64,000 bases of DNA from Clostridium sp. (GCA_023664385.1 JAMPFU010000006.1:1-64000); one strand, 5' to 3'; numbered from the stretch's first letter, positions 1 through 7,929 are shown. Numbers and translations: made by a program. The notes: generated by a model not told the origin, from the sequence alone.

Positions 1-48
1 GGTACTTTGGGAAGATTTAACCACTTTTTGGTTGCATTTTGCGGAAAC

Positions 49-1008
49 TCAAGTATTTGAAATATTGTCTCCTGAATCCAAAAAACCAAATGTATGGGCA
101 TAAACTTTATATCCTGAAGGTGCATAAAAATTTAAAGAAAACCGTTTACAAGGAACAGACACTCCAACTCCCGAAGACATATCTTCATCTGAAACACGGG
201 AAATATATTCAAAACCAATTACTGTATCTTTATTTGGATATAGTGTGATTTCCTTATACAGACTCACCTCAAATGTTTGCACATAGCCATTTTTTACCAG
301 AAAAGGGCTTCTCGTCGAACTGGTTTCAACAACGATTTCTTTTCCAACTACTAATGGTTCACTTTCTATTCCAATGCTTCCTCCCAATAATTCGAAAGTT
401 TCTATTCCATGAGTAGGGCTCAATTTGTAAGCAATTAAACGTAGCTTTTTAATATTAACTTTCTCTTTGTAAGAACGCAACTTAATAATTCTTTTACTCC
501 TTTTTTCTGAATATGAGCCAAAATCATAGTAACTTGTACTTTCATCAAAATCTTCATAATAATATTCAAATTGATTGGCAATCAATTTCTCTTTATATAA
601 ATTATACAACTCACTTCGAACCGGATCTTTTTTCTGTGAGTTTTCAGATAAATAAGTTAACATTTTTTCTTTATTTTCCTCTGTTAAATTCATATAAAAC
701 TCGGGGGACGCAAAAATATCATTTGCTATTAACTCGGTATAATCCACATTTTTACGATTTTTTTCAATAAACACAGATGTAAGCAGAGATGTACCAATTA
801 TTGATATGACCGCCAACAAAACATCCCTTATCATAACAATTTTGACTTGCATGTCACTACTAATTTCACTATTTTGTGCCAAATACAACATTATCACATA
901 ACAGATAAATGCAATTATTAAAGCAATTATCATAGAAATAATACCTTTGACTGAACCTTTATATTTCTGAATCACTAATACCTGATTCTCTTTTTTTTGC
1001 TTGTTCAT
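49..1008 (-). CDS. Two-TM membrane protein with large soluble domain, function unknown
   Basis: A 319-residue protein starting at the ATG at 1008, chosen because GAGG lies about 8 nt upstream. Two hydrophobic segments lie at about residues 22-44 and 57-81. They are followed by a roughly 230-residue hydrophilic, Lys/Glu/Tyr-rich region whose last third looks beta-strand-rich. There is no signal peptide cleavage site. I do not recognise the family. The 2TM-plus-beta layout resembles some membrane effectors of anti-phage systems, and it lies beside the AbiL-like genes, but that is only an inference from layout and position. It is transcribed in the same direction as the genes at 1186-3199, 177 bp away. 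Confidence 0.7.
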   Translation of the reverse strand: MNKQKKENQVLVIQKYKGSVKGIISMIIALIIAFICYVIMLYLAQNSEISSDMQVKIVMIRDVLLAVISIIGTSLLTSVFIEKNRKNVDYTELIANDIFASPEFYMNLTEENKEKMLTYLSENSQKKDPVRSELYNLYKEKLIANQFEYYYEDFDESTSYYDFGSYSEKRSKRIIKLRSYKEKVNIKKLRLIAYKLSPTHGIETFELLGGSIGIESEPLVVGKEIVVETSSTRSPFLVKNGYVQTFEVSLYKEITLYPNKDTVIGFEYISRVSDEDMSSGVGVSVPCKRFSLNFYAPSGYKVYAHTFGFLDSGDNISNT

Positions 1009-1185
1009 AACTATTCCTCTCCAATAATACAAATGAATTAATAATGTCTATGTCCTTGTAACTTTCCAGATTAGTAATTGTCCTTCCTTACACGCTCCAC
1101 CCATCTGATGTCTTTTTATCCAGCTTCTAAACTAAATTCATTATCGCCTTTTAATTATATCTGACCACTGTTTCATAATCATATA

Positions 1186-1641
1186 TTATTCTTCCGCCTC
1201 TAACACATCAAACAAATAGTATGTAGAAATTAGCCATAATTCTTCATTTATCTCATTAAATCTGACTACAAAATTTTCTAAATCTACAACAACATTATCA
1301 AATTCATTGATATAAAAATGTGGCATATATTTCTCATTAATTGGATATCTTGAAAAATCCATATTATCCTTTTTTCTCTTTCCATCTTGAGATGCTATTT
1401 TTAAAAACAACTCATCAACATATAATTTTGTTCCATTTATCATATTTTTAAATTGGTTCTTTCTGTTTTTATCGGTTTCATACTCTTGCGCCCTCTTTAT
1501 TACTGTCTGTAATATCTGCTGAATATTATGTTTCCCTTCGATTTTTTGTTCATTACCCAAAAGTAAATTTAGTGTCCAAACAATGGCTTTTAGATATAAT
1601 TCAATAGCATGATTGGCATTAAATAGCATTGGATGCCACAT
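1186..1641 (-). pseudogene. HEPN-domain protein fragment (N-terminus lost)
   Basis: This reading frame begins with an Asn-Ala-Asn-His-Ala-Ile-Glu-Leu-Tyr-Leu-Lys stretch typical of the first helices of HEPN-like proteins and runs about 150 residues to a normal stop. There is no ribosome binding site of its own. The first usable ATG (1641) lies inside the end of the RloB fragment in another frame. I read it as the C-terminal part of a HEPN gene whose N-terminus was replaced by the RloB 5' part through a deletion. Translation from an internal ATG cannot be excluded. Confidence 0.55.
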
Positions 1642-2002
1642 TGTATCCCTTATTTCGTCCACTCTGCACAGCTTCGTCAAAGTCCTCAAAATCATCTTTA
1701 TCAAACACCACCCAGATATTTTGATAAATAACCTTTGCCTCTTTTACTATACGGTCTGTAACCTCTATCAGTTTTCCTGTTGCACACCCCTCCCCATATA
1801 TATCAATAAGCGGATTTTCTACAACATCAATTCTGCCGCCGATTTTGGCTTCTATTTTCTGTTGAAGTCCCTTAAAATAGAGCGGTTCCGTACATACTCC
1901 CTCAGTTACGATCAAAAATGAATTGGCTTTTGCAGTTTTATACTCATATTGTCTCTTTTTTCTTTCCTGTCGTCGTTTTTTGAATAAATCATCAGTACCC
2001 AT
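1619..2002 (-). pseudogene. RloB/AbiLii-like protein, truncated
   Basis: The product is 127 residues. It carries the RloB signature TEGVCTEPLYF (Toprim-like first acidic motif) and the later VFDKDDF acidic motif. It then stops right after the residues that normally precede the conserved WSNQ-x-x-E-x-W segment. The intact homologue at 6027-6701 is 224 residues, so about 40 percent is missing. Its ATG abuts the TAA of the AAA ATPase gene (2003-2005), the usual AbiLi-AbiLii arrangement. Beyond the break the DNA continues as a HEPN fragment in another frame. The module is probably inactive, unless the short protein retains activity. Confidence 0.75.
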
Positions 2003-3199
2003 TTATTCACCTTCTTTCATGACAAACTCCTTCAGAAACGGTATGCCTCCGTATATCCCCGCCAAATAATCTTTTTCAAACGATGCATCTGACCTCACTT
2101 TAAAATCCGATAATGCCACTAATTCCGAATAGCCATATTCGTCCTTTTGAACGAACCAAATTTGATCTCTTCTGAAAAACTTTTTATCCATCAATGTTGT
2201 ATCATGTGTCGTGTAAATCAACTGAGCCTTTGAATCATTGTTATAAAACAAATCAATAATAAACTTTAATAATAACGGATGCAATTTTACATTTAACTCA
2301 TCCACAAACATTGACCTGTCATACAAAATTGCCAGTCTGGCATAAATAAACAACATAATGCTTTTGATGGTCCCTTCCGATTCACAGTATAACCCCAGCA
2401 GATATGGAACTTTGTCTTTCCCATTATGAACGGTAAAAAACCGCACCTCTTTATCGGTTTCTTCATACCCGATATCTTTAATTCCCGTATCTATGGCATT
2501 CAGAAATTCAAGCAATTTCGGTTTTTCATCATCTATAATTTGGGGCAGCATCGTTTCTAAAAGCACTGTATCTTCACAAAAATCCGTCTGTACAACCAAT
2601 GTACCCATAATTCCCGAATATACATTTCTGAAAATCGGTGTTTTCAATTTCCTCAATCTATTAACAAACGATAACACCAGCGTTTCGCTTGGAATTTGCT
2701 CTTTGTACGCCTCACATTCCTTCCTGACAGCAGCTCCAAACTTAACATTCTCGGTCGTCCGTTCAAATATAATTGAGTTTCTTTTTGTATTCAAATTTTT
2801 CCTATATAACCATTCCGCAACGATACATTCCGCATTATACTCAAACCCGTATTTGTATTCGTAGTCATCCAAAATTTCCACAATCTGAAATTCGGAATTT
2901 TCGTTATTTTCTTCAAAGGAAAATGGAACATAGTATTTTTCCAACACGGAATCTGCCCCATCATCAACATTGTTCATCGATTCTACAATAATTCTCTGAA
3001 AAAATTTCATTGCTATATTCAAATTGGATTTACCGCTGGCATTGGCTCCATAAATCGCTGCGACCCTTAAAAATTTTTCCTTTGTGCCATTATCAATTAA
3101 ATTGCATTCGTGTTCTTTATATGCATTAATTGCCGTCATATCAAGGATTGTCTCCTCTTTAAATGACAAAACATTTTTTAACATAAACTGTACTAACAT
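2003..3199 (-). CDS. AAA15-family ATPase, AbiLi/RloA-like
   Basis: A 398-residue protein of the AAA15/RloA group, the ATPase half of AbiL-type abortive infection modules. The Walker A motif GANASGKS is at residues 51-58. A VDEL Walker B followed by K-L-H-P (the DELDAKLHPLL-type motif of the family) lies near residue 290, and a TTHD sensor histidine follows. The start is set by AGGAGG about 9 nt upstream of the ATG. Its partner RloB at 1619-2002 is truncated, so the ATPase may now be an orphan. A second, diverged ATPase-RloB module lies at 6027-7900. Confidence 0.85.
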   Translation of the reverse strand: MLVQFMLKNVLSFKEETILDMTAINAYKEHECNLIDNGTKEKFLRVAAIYGANASGKSNLNIAMKFFQRIIVESMNNVDDGADSVLEKYYVPFSFEENNENSEFQIVEILDDYEYKYGFEYNAECIVAEWLYRKNLNTKRNSIIFERTTENVKFGAAVRKECEAYKEQIPSETLVLSFVNRLRKLKTPIFRNVYSGIMGTLVVQTDFCEDTVLLETMLPQIIDDEKPKLLEFLNAIDTGIKDIGYEETDKEVRFFTVHNGKDKVPYLLGLYCESEGTIKSIMLFIYARLAILYDRSMFVDELNVKLHPLLLKFIIDLFYNNDSKAQLIYTTHDTTLMDKKFFRRDQIWFVQKDEYGYSELVALSDFKVRSDASFEKDYLAGIYGGIPFLKEFVMKEGE

Positions 3200-3223
3200 A
3201 TTGCAGCACCTCCTTCAGTATAT

Positions 3224-3252
3224 AATATACCCATTTCGGTATTCTATGTCAA
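3224..3252 (-). promoter_or_regulatory. Promoter of first AbiL-like operon
   Basis: On the minus strand TTGACA (3247-3252), a 17-nt spacer and TATATT (3224-3229) form a near-consensus sigma-A promoter about 25 nt before the ATPase start. It is back to back with the CIRCE-controlled promoter at 3280-3308. Confidence 0.75.
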
Positions 3253-3279
3253 TATTTTTGTGATTTTTTCGTAATTTTA

Positions 3280-3308
3280 TTGACATGGCATTTCATTTGT
3301 GATATCCT
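3280..3308 (+). promoter_or_regulatory. Promoter of CIRCE-controlled small gene pair
   Basis: TTGACA at 3280-3285, a 17-nt spacer and TATCCT at 3303-3308. The predicted transcription start falls at about 3315, just ahead of the CIRCE operator, the classical position for HrcA repression. The transcript would have a leader of about 190 nt before the first gene. Confidence 0.75.
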
Positions 3309-3320
3309 CTCCCTAGGATA

Positions 3321-3346
3321 TTAGCACTCTTTTTTTTGAGTGCTAA
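3321..3346 (+). promoter_or_regulatory. CIRCE-like operator (HrcA site)
   Basis: TTAGCACTC (3321-3329) and GAGTGCTAA (3338-3346) are both perfect CIRCE half-sites. They are separated by eight T residues rather than the canonical nine-base spacer. CIRCE is the binding site of the heat-shock repressor HrcA and normally precedes groESL or dnaK operons. Here it precedes two small genes of unknown function. Confidence 0.85.
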
Positions 3347-3363
3347 TAAGGAGATAAAAAAAG

Positions 3364-3393
3364 ATGGTCAAAATGACCACCCTTTCAAAATGA
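3364..3393 (+). other. Possible 9-codon leader ORF
   Basis: ATG at 3364 is preceded by AAGGAG (3348-3353) at 10 nt and reads nine codons to TGA at 3391-3393. The stop codon is part of the left arm of the 14-bp inverted repeat (3380-3393). It may be a regulatory leader peptide or a chance ribosome site. Confidence 0.35.
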
Positions 3394-3468
3394 AAATGCT
3401 TTCGCAAATTCAAAGTCGCATTTGAATAGTAACACATTTCAGCAAGGTTTTCAATCATTTTGAAAGGG
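3380..3468 (+). promoter_or_regulatory. Structured 5' leader (nested hairpins)
   Basis: A perfect 14-bp inverted repeat joins CCCTTTCAAAATGA (3380-3393) with TCATTTTGAAAGGG (3455-3468). Inside it a 7-bp hairpin pairs ATTCAAA (3408-3414) with TTTGAAT (3421-3427). The structure lies between the CIRCE operator and the ribosome site of the gene at 3508. It may control stability or translation. No poly-T follows, so it is not an obvious terminator. Confidence 0.6.
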
Positions 3469-3507
3469 CTTATCTCAATCCGAGTAAACGGAAAGGAGGA
3501 TAAGTGC

Positions 3508-3765
3508 ATGAGCTTTGACGGTGCTAAAATCAGGGAGCAGGGTGTTACCTTTGCAATTGTGGTAGTGAAACCATATGTCCTCACAAGTCCATCGAAAGAA
3601 AATGTACGAAGAGAGTTTATTCCTTTTTTCGGCAACATACCAATTATATTAATGGCACAAAACTCTCGGGGAATCCCCACCTATGACGGCAGACGTGACA
3701 TCGTACATTTTCTTGCAAACATTAACCCTTCAAGGATTCCTTGGAAGCATTATACAACTGCCTAA
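3508..3765 (+). CDS. Small conserved-looking protein, function unknown
   Basis: An 85-residue basic protein without signal peptide or membrane segment. The start at 3508 is supported by AAAGGAGG about 8 nt upstream. An upstream in-frame start at 3460 lacks a ribosome site and would overlap the leader repeat. It contains a hydrophobic VTFAIVVVK strand near the N-terminus and a FGNIPIILMAQ segment in the middle. I do not recognise a named family. It is 18 bp upstream of a DUF2188-type gene, ends before the same terminator, and is controlled by a CIRCE operator. A stress-linked role is therefore inferred, not shown. Confidence 0.75.
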   Translation: MSFDGAKIREQGVTFAIVVVKPYVLTSPSKENVRREFIPFFGNIPIILMAQNSRGIPTYDGRRDIVHFLANINPSRIPWKHYTTA

Positions 3766-3783
3766 GCGGAGAAAGGACTATTT

Positions 3784-4011
3784 ATGGCGAACCAACATGT
3801 AGTACCAAACAACGGACAATGGCAGGTAAAACGCGAAAACGCAACTAGGGCAACCAAAAATTTTGACAGGCAGAAGGATGCCATTGCATATGCCCGTAAC
3901 ATTGCCATTAATCAACAAAGCGAATTAGTAATCCACGGTCGCAATGGACAAATCCGTGATAAAGACAGCTATGGAAATGACCCGTGTCCACCCAAAGATA
4001 CTAAATTTTAA
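3784..4011 (+). CDS. DUF2188-like small protein
   Basis: A 75-residue protein whose sequence matches the DUF2188 pattern: an N-terminal HVVPNNGQWQVKREN stretch, alternating basic residues, an aromatic-Asp repeat around ATKNFDRQKDA, and a C-terminal segment that reads E-L-V-I-H-G-R-N-G-Q-I. These small proteins are common in bacteria and have no established biochemical role. The ribosome site GGAGAAAGG precedes the ATG. It is the second gene of the CIRCE-controlled pair and is followed directly by an intrinsic terminator. Confidence 0.8.
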   Translation: MANQHVVPNNGQWQVKRENATRATKNFDRQKDAIAYARNIAINQQSELVIHGRNGQIRDKDSYGNDPCPPKDTKF

Positions 4012-4017
4012 CTTTTC

Positions 4018-4050
4018 AGCGGTTGAACTATCTTTCAGCCGCTATTTTTT
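4018..4050 (+). terminator. Intrinsic terminator of CIRCE-controlled pair
   Basis: AGCGGTTGAA (4018-4027) pairs with TTCAGCCGCT (4034-4043), allowing one G-U. It is followed by ATTTTTT. Confidence 0.8.
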
Positions 4051-4199
4051 CTATCTCTTCTCATATATATCAGCTTCCCATAATAAAAGTAACTCGGACT
4101 TTCTCTAGTGTATTGCTCTTTCAAACACTCTCCTTAGGGAAAAAATGTCAAACATATCCAAAGCCGATGTTAATTCTTATAACTGATTCTTACCCCCCT

Positions 4200-4613
4200 C
4201 TATATCATCCAAATCGGAACAATATAATTATCCCTATCAATCGCACTAAGGTCCGGTTTCATACAAAGCACCGCACCCTTTGAACGTGGGGTTGATGATT
4301 TATCTAACAAATCAAATACTTTGATAAGCTCCGTTCCCGGATTGGAAGTCTTTTTTATCTCAATAAGGGCATATTGAACTTCGTCAATTAACATAGGTAG
4401 TTTATGAAGTTGCAAAAACAGTTTGGGGTCTGTCTTCGCAAGGCTTCTTTCATTCAAATTATCTAATGTAACATCTCCCCTATTTGTTCCTTCCATCAGC
4501 TTTTGAAGCATCGTAGTCTTCCCCACCTGTCTTGGTCCTGTAACGAGAACTACTGAATATTCTTTTGTAACTTGGCTTACAACCTTCTCCAATTTTCTTG
4601 TTATATAATTCAT
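4200..4613 (-). pseudogene. AAA_14/DUF4143 ATPase with large internal deletion
   Basis: The frame encodes 137 residues. The first 80 match the N-terminus of AAA_14 ATPases, with Walker A GPRQVGKT near residue 28 and a LIDEVQ Walker B. The sequence then jumps to the extreme C-terminal part of the DUF4143 domain (IEIKK, KGAVLCMKP and a final IVPIWMI). Normal members are about 400-470 residues, so roughly 300 are deleted in frame. The start at 4613 follows AGAGGTG. Further pieces of the same gene type lie at 8808-8836 and 10076-10215. The protein is probably inactive. Confidence 0.75.
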
Positions 4614-4625
4614 ATATGCCACCTC

Positions 4626-4697
4626 TTTCGGCTAATTTTAAATTCAATTAGATTTTAGCCGAAATACATGTCGGCTATGTCAAATTTTAGCCTAAGC
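4626..4697. promoter_or_regulatory. Inverted-repeat operator upstream of AAA_14 gene
   Basis: TTTCGGCTAA (4626-4635) and TTAGCCGAAA (4655-4664) form a perfect 10-bp inverted repeat. A second, looser pair of GGCTA and TTAGCC half-sites follows up to 4697. The same arrangement recurs in front of the AAA_14 remnant at 10160-10200, so it belongs to this gene family and is probably an operator. Confidence 0.5.
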
Positions 4698-4721
4698 AGG
4701 TTATTTCTATTCACAAATTAA

Positions 4722-4755
4722 AAAGCCGGAGCAACGCTGCCTCCGACCGGGCTTT
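4722..4755. terminator. Hairpin between AAA_14 gene and HepT
   Basis: AAAGCC (4722-4727) and GGCTTT (4750-4755) enclose a second pairing of GGAG with CTCC. It could end transcription of the HepT operon on the minus strand, where a TTAATTT tail follows. The rest of 4698-5004 shows no gene that I can support. Confidence 0.45.
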
Positions 4756-5004
4756 AACTTTATATCGATTGCATACTTTTTTAGTTCGGCAAATGTCACA
4801 TCTCCGTTTACCAAACTTTAACTTTCTCATGATTCATTTCCGTAACAATCAGTTTATAATCCATGGTGTTCTCTTACAGATGTCAAAGACTTTCTCGCAT
4901 CTTTTGTCTTTCTTTTATCTCTCTTTCTGAAATCTCTTATTCCATATTTTACCGCATATCCTTCTACTCCGTTGCAGACAATTCGTTTTATTCCACAATA
5001 ATCT

Positions 5005-5343
5005 TTAATGTAGTAGTTTTTCCAGATTTTGCTTCAACTCTGGAATATCCTCCCGCAATGTATTCCAAACAATTTCTAAATCTACATTTTCATAATCATG
5101 TGCATGCAAATTTCTCATCCCTTTAATTGCCCGCCAAGGAATATTTTTATTGCTTTCTTTTGTTTCATCCGATAATCTATTAGCAAGTTCTCCAAGCTGT
5201 ATTATACACATGTTACTTGCATATTGAAAAGAAATATCCGTTTTATATGTTTCAAAATCCGCATTAAATCTTAGCATAAGACTATTTATATCACTACAAT
5301 ATTTTATCATTTTCTTAATAATCAGGACATCTTCAGTCCTCAT
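5005..5343 (-). CDS. hepT: HepT-like toxin (HEPN, DUF86)
   Basis: A 112-residue HEPN-family protein. The diagnostic RNase motif R-x4-6-H with following Tyr is present as RNLHAHDYE at about residues 82-90. Family members form MntA-HepT toxin-antitoxin modules in which HepT is the toxin and MntA inactivates it by transferring AMP to the Tyr of the motif. It overlaps the MntA gene by 11 bp, so translation is coupled. Length and motif are intact. A second HepT C-terminal fragment lies at 11481-11558. Confidence 0.9.
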   Translation of the reverse strand: MRTEDVLIIKKMIKYCSDINSLMLRFNADFETYKTDISFQYASNMCIIQLGELANRLSDETKESNKNIPWRAIKGMRNLHAHDYENVDLEIVWNTLREDIPELKQNLEKLLH

Positions 5344-5626
5344 ATAGAAGTACCCCCTCTTTCATAATCAATGATAGAAATTGTTTATCCTCAATTCCCG
5401 TAGTAACAACATCAACATGACAATTCAAGACATTTTCCAGTTCATCAACAAATGAAAAATATTGCAACAGGCTTTTCAATCTTCCACGTTCAATGTATAA
5501 ATCAACATCACTATTGTCTTTTGCTTCACCTCTGGCATAAGAACCAAATAAACTCATTTTTCCAATTCCATATGCTTTTGCAATAGGAACTGTTCTATCT
5601 TTTATTTCATTAATCGTGTATCTCAT
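5333..5626 (-). CDS. mntA: MntA-like minimal nucleotidyltransferase antitoxin
   Basis: A 97-residue protein with the minimal nucleotidyltransferase motif GSYARGEA-x4-SDVDL near residues 28-42. The first two catalytic acids are the DVD pair, and a third acidic position lies in the HVDVV segment. It is the antitoxin that AMPylates HepT. The ATG is preceded by AAAGGAAG at about 9 nt. It forms a two-gene operon with hepT, read from its own promoter at 5650-5678. Confidence 0.9.
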   Translation of the reverse strand: MRYTINEIKDRTVPIAKAYGIGKMSLFGSYARGEAKDNSDVDLYIERGRLKSLLQYFSFVDELENVLNCHVDVVTTGIEDKQFLSLIMKEGVLLYED

Positions 5627-5649
5627 ATGCAGTCACTTCCTTTATTGTC

Positions 5650-5678
5650 ATTATACCCTAAATCAAAACCCTACACAA
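5650..5678 (-). promoter_or_regulatory. Promoter of mntA-hepT
   Basis: TTGTGT (5673-5678), a 17-nt spacer and a perfect TATAAT (5650-5655) on the minus strand, 24 nt before the mntA ATG. Confidence 0.7.
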
Positions 5679-5690
5679 TCAAATATTTTA

Positions 5691-5730
5691 AAAAGACATT
5701 CGGACGTCCTACCACTTCCAAATGTCTTTT
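5691..5730 (-). terminator. Terminator after SpoIIID-like mini-gene 1
   Basis: AAAAGACATT (5691-5700) pairs perfectly with AATGTCTTTT (5721-5730). Read on the minus strand it ends in TTTTT, so it should stop transcripts of the mini-gene at 5768-5899. Confidence 0.65.
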
Positions 5731-5767
5731 CATATTCTTTCCTATTTCACTACCCACACGAACCATT

Positions 5768-5899
5768 CTAACTTATTACATCCGCACGCACCGTGTTCTT
5801 GCTTACCCAAAATGTCTTTGCGGTCTGGTGCACTGTGGCATTGCTCTCGACGATATAGTTCGCAATGTTGACGGCACGCTCCTCGATATAATCTTTCAA
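5768..5899 (-). CDS. Truncated SpoIIID-like HTH protein (43 aa), copy 1
   Basis: The 43 residues match the N-terminal half of SpoIIID, the mother-cell sporulation regulator: an LKDYIEERAV start followed by the helix-turn-helix ATVHQTAKTFWVSKNTV. The TTG start at 5897-5899 has GGGGGA about 5 nt upstream. Full SpoIIID is about 80-90 residues, and here TAG follows the recognition helix, removing the basic C-terminal DNA-binding helix. A second copy at 8584-8715 stops at exactly the same place and shares flanking DNA. It could be a decayed duplicate or a small regulator in its own right. Confidence 0.6.
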   Translation of the reverse strand: MKDYIEERAVNIANYIVESNATVHQTAKTFWVSKNTVRADVIS

Positions 5900-6026
5900 A
5901 GGAAATCCCCCAAAAGCTGTTTTTACATTGTATGGAGGACTTTTGGGAATATGAATGTTGCTTTTCAACATCATCATTTATCTATGATTATGTCAAGCAT
6001 ACCTCCCATTCCATCTCTAAACGGAC

Positions 6027-6701
6027 TCACAGGTACGCTTTCAATTTCTCCACTACTTCATACACCTGTGTACCGGGAGCAGCCTGCGACGGCAACTTTC
6101 CCTCATTTATTACAGCAAGTCTTTTAGCATTTGCAAGGGCAACATCCATATATGGTCTAAGCACTTGATACATATCAACTCTATTCTTCTCGTATTTCCC
6201 CGCTCCGATTCCAGTCAGCCACTCTGTCAGCTTCGGCCAATATTCGTTCCTGTGCAAATCCGACTGCAGAAAGCAAAAATGAAGCAGATACCATAATTCG
6301 ATACACTGATTTGACCAAATTGCATGATATTCCGTTTCTTGCGTACTGTTCATACGGCACAAGGCAACCACTTTATCTGTATGCTCTGCCGGAAAATCAT
6401 CCGTGTCATAAACCACCCACACATGACGATATATATTTGCGTTTTCTTCTGCCTTTTCCTTCGCCTTTTTAAAGAGGCTAAGGGTGTTGTCACCTTCCCC
6501 AAAGATATCCAACTGTATCTTTTCCCGATACTGTTGATTAATGATATCTCTGATGGCTCCAAAATATGCCGGTTCTGTATTAGTCCCTTCCGTTACAATA
6601 AGATGGTACTCCGGTTGAATTTTCTTTGACCGATCCAGCCTCGGCTGCATCCAAGTCTTATTCATGTCACTTTTCCTCAGAGGCTTCAAACTCATTCCCA
6701 T
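6027..6701 (-). CDS. RloB/AbiLii-like protein, full length
   Basis: A 224-residue RloB-family protein. It has the Toprim-like TEGTNTEPAYF motif near residue 37, the YDTDDF acidic motif near residue 95 and the conserved IWSNQCIELWYLLHF segment near residue 125. RloB is the second component of AbiL abortive-infection modules, with a predicted Toprim nuclease-like fold. Its ATG overlaps the end of the ATPase gene by 10 bp, so the two are translationally coupled. Unlike the copy at 1619-2002 it appears intact. Confidence 0.85.
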   Translation of the reverse strand: MGMSLKPLRKSDMNKTWMQPRLDRSKKIQPEYHLIVTEGTNTEPAYFGAIRDIINQQYREKIQLDIFGEGDNTLSLFKKAKEKAEENANIYRHVWVVYDTDDFPAEHTDKVVALCRMNSTQETEYHAIWSNQCIELWYLLHFCFLQSDLHRNEYWPKLTEWLTGIGAGKYEKNRVDMYQVLRPYMDVALANAKRLAVINEGKLPSQAAPGTQVYEVVEKLKAYL

Positions 6702-7900
6702 CCGCCTCCATTCAGCATATTCTGTAAATACGGATCTGCCCCATACCGCCCCTCCAGATATTGCTTGTCATACGCAGCAGTGCTGTTCACCCGCACATTA
6801 TCCTCACGGCGAATCTCATAAAGCGAATATATTTCACTGTTGTGACTCTCATCCAGTGCCGCAAACCATATCTCATCTCTTCGGAAAACAGTATTTTTCA
6901 TCGTAGACATATCATGTGAAGTAAAAAGCAACTGTGCTCCATGCCTATTAATCTTTGGATTCGTGAACATGGAAATCACATACCGTAGGAGCTTGGGATG
7001 AAGTTTTGCATCCAATTCATCGATAATCACAAGCCTTCCTTCCTGCAATGCAATCAGCAATATCGGAAGCACCGCAATCAATTTTATTGTGCCATCCGAC
7101 TCATGCTCAAATGTCAGTTCATATTCACAGCTTTCAATCTTTCTCTTCAAATACAGTTGTTTTTCCTCTCGATCAAATCGATAATCAACCACATCAATTC
7201 CCATATCATTAAGAAGAACCAAAATCTTTCTTTTAAACTCTTCATCATCGGAAAACATAATCTGTGTTTCTATCCGCGTATTCGCATAATTGCGGATAAC
7301 ACAGGATTCAAACCATTCCTGTACCTCTGCAATCACTGGAATGTTATAGTTGATTGCCAAAAAGGACAAATATGGCATCTTTGCATTCACACTACTGTTT
7401 ACGCCCTCTTTTTTCAAAATAGTTCCCAGGCTGATTTCTGACCCATCCCGATAGAAGATATGGGCCGGTTTCTTGCCACCAATCTTCTTTCTGTCCAATA
7501 TTTCCGCCGTAATCTCATTTTTCAAGATGCCAAGATAATATCTATATTCATACTCCCCTACACGAAAATAAATCTGAAATTCTGTCGGTTTCTTCGGGCA
7601 TTCCGCATCATACAAAAATGGCTCTGCATCAACCTTTTGCTGCATGATAAGAGATTGCCGATTCTTCTCCAAATCGTGTATGGGCTTCACCACTGCAGTA
7701 ATTACACAGGAAAGTGCCTTCAACAAATTTGTTTTTCCGCCCCCATTCGGTCCATATAAAACGCCAACCGGGAGAAGGCTGTCACACTTTTCTCTCCGGA
7801 TTAAACTGTCCGCAAACTCCGGTATAGCCGTTGCCTGAAAATCAAATACAGTTTCTGTTTTGTATGACTTAAAATTTTGGAATGAAAACTGACACAGCAT
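6692..7900 (-). CDS. AAA15-family ATPase, AbiLi/RloA-like
   Basis: A 402-residue ATPase when started at 7900, where AAGGAGG sits 7 nt upstream. The ATG at 7918 would put the ribosome site inside the gene. Walker A GPNGGGKT is near residue 49, Walker B is IIDELDAKLHP near residue 290, and the histidine sensor is TSHD. It is paired with a full-length RloB, giving a complete AbiL-like module. The likely role is an anti-phage abortive response, inferred from the family. It is well diverged from the ATPase at 2003-3199, so the two modules are not a recent duplication. Confidence 0.85.
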   Translation of the reverse strand: MLCQFSFQNFKSYKTETVFDFQATAIPEFADSLIRREKCDSLLPVGVLYGPNGGGKTNLLKALSCVITAVVKPIHDLEKNRQSLIMQQKVDAEPFLYDAECPKKPTEFQIYFRVGEYEYRYYLGILKNEITAEILDRKKIGGKKPAHIFYRDGSEISLGTILKKEGVNSSVNAKMPYLSFLAINYNIPVIAEVQEWFESCVIRNYANTRIETQIMFSDDEEFKRKILVLLNDMGIDVVDYRFDREEKQLYLKRKIESCEYELTFEHESDGTIKLIAVLPILLIALQEGRLVIIDELDAKLHPKLLRYVISMFTNPKINRHGAQLLFTSHDMSTMKNTVFRRDEIWFAALDESHNSEIYSLYEIRREDNVRVNSTAAYDKQYLEGRYGADPYLQNMLNGGGWE

Positions 7901-7929
7901 CTTTCTCTCCTCCTTCATTCATCGTTTCC

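Noticed and set aside
3120..3300. Divergent AbiL and CIRCE promoters as one shared operator
   Set aside because: The CIRCE site lies outside the AbiL promoter, about 70 bp away, so HrcA control of both is not supported by the sequence.
3321..3680. Minus-strand frame over the CIRCE region
   Set aside because: It has no ribosome site and covers the operator, the leader repeat and the plus-strand gene at 3508. The frame is a shadow.
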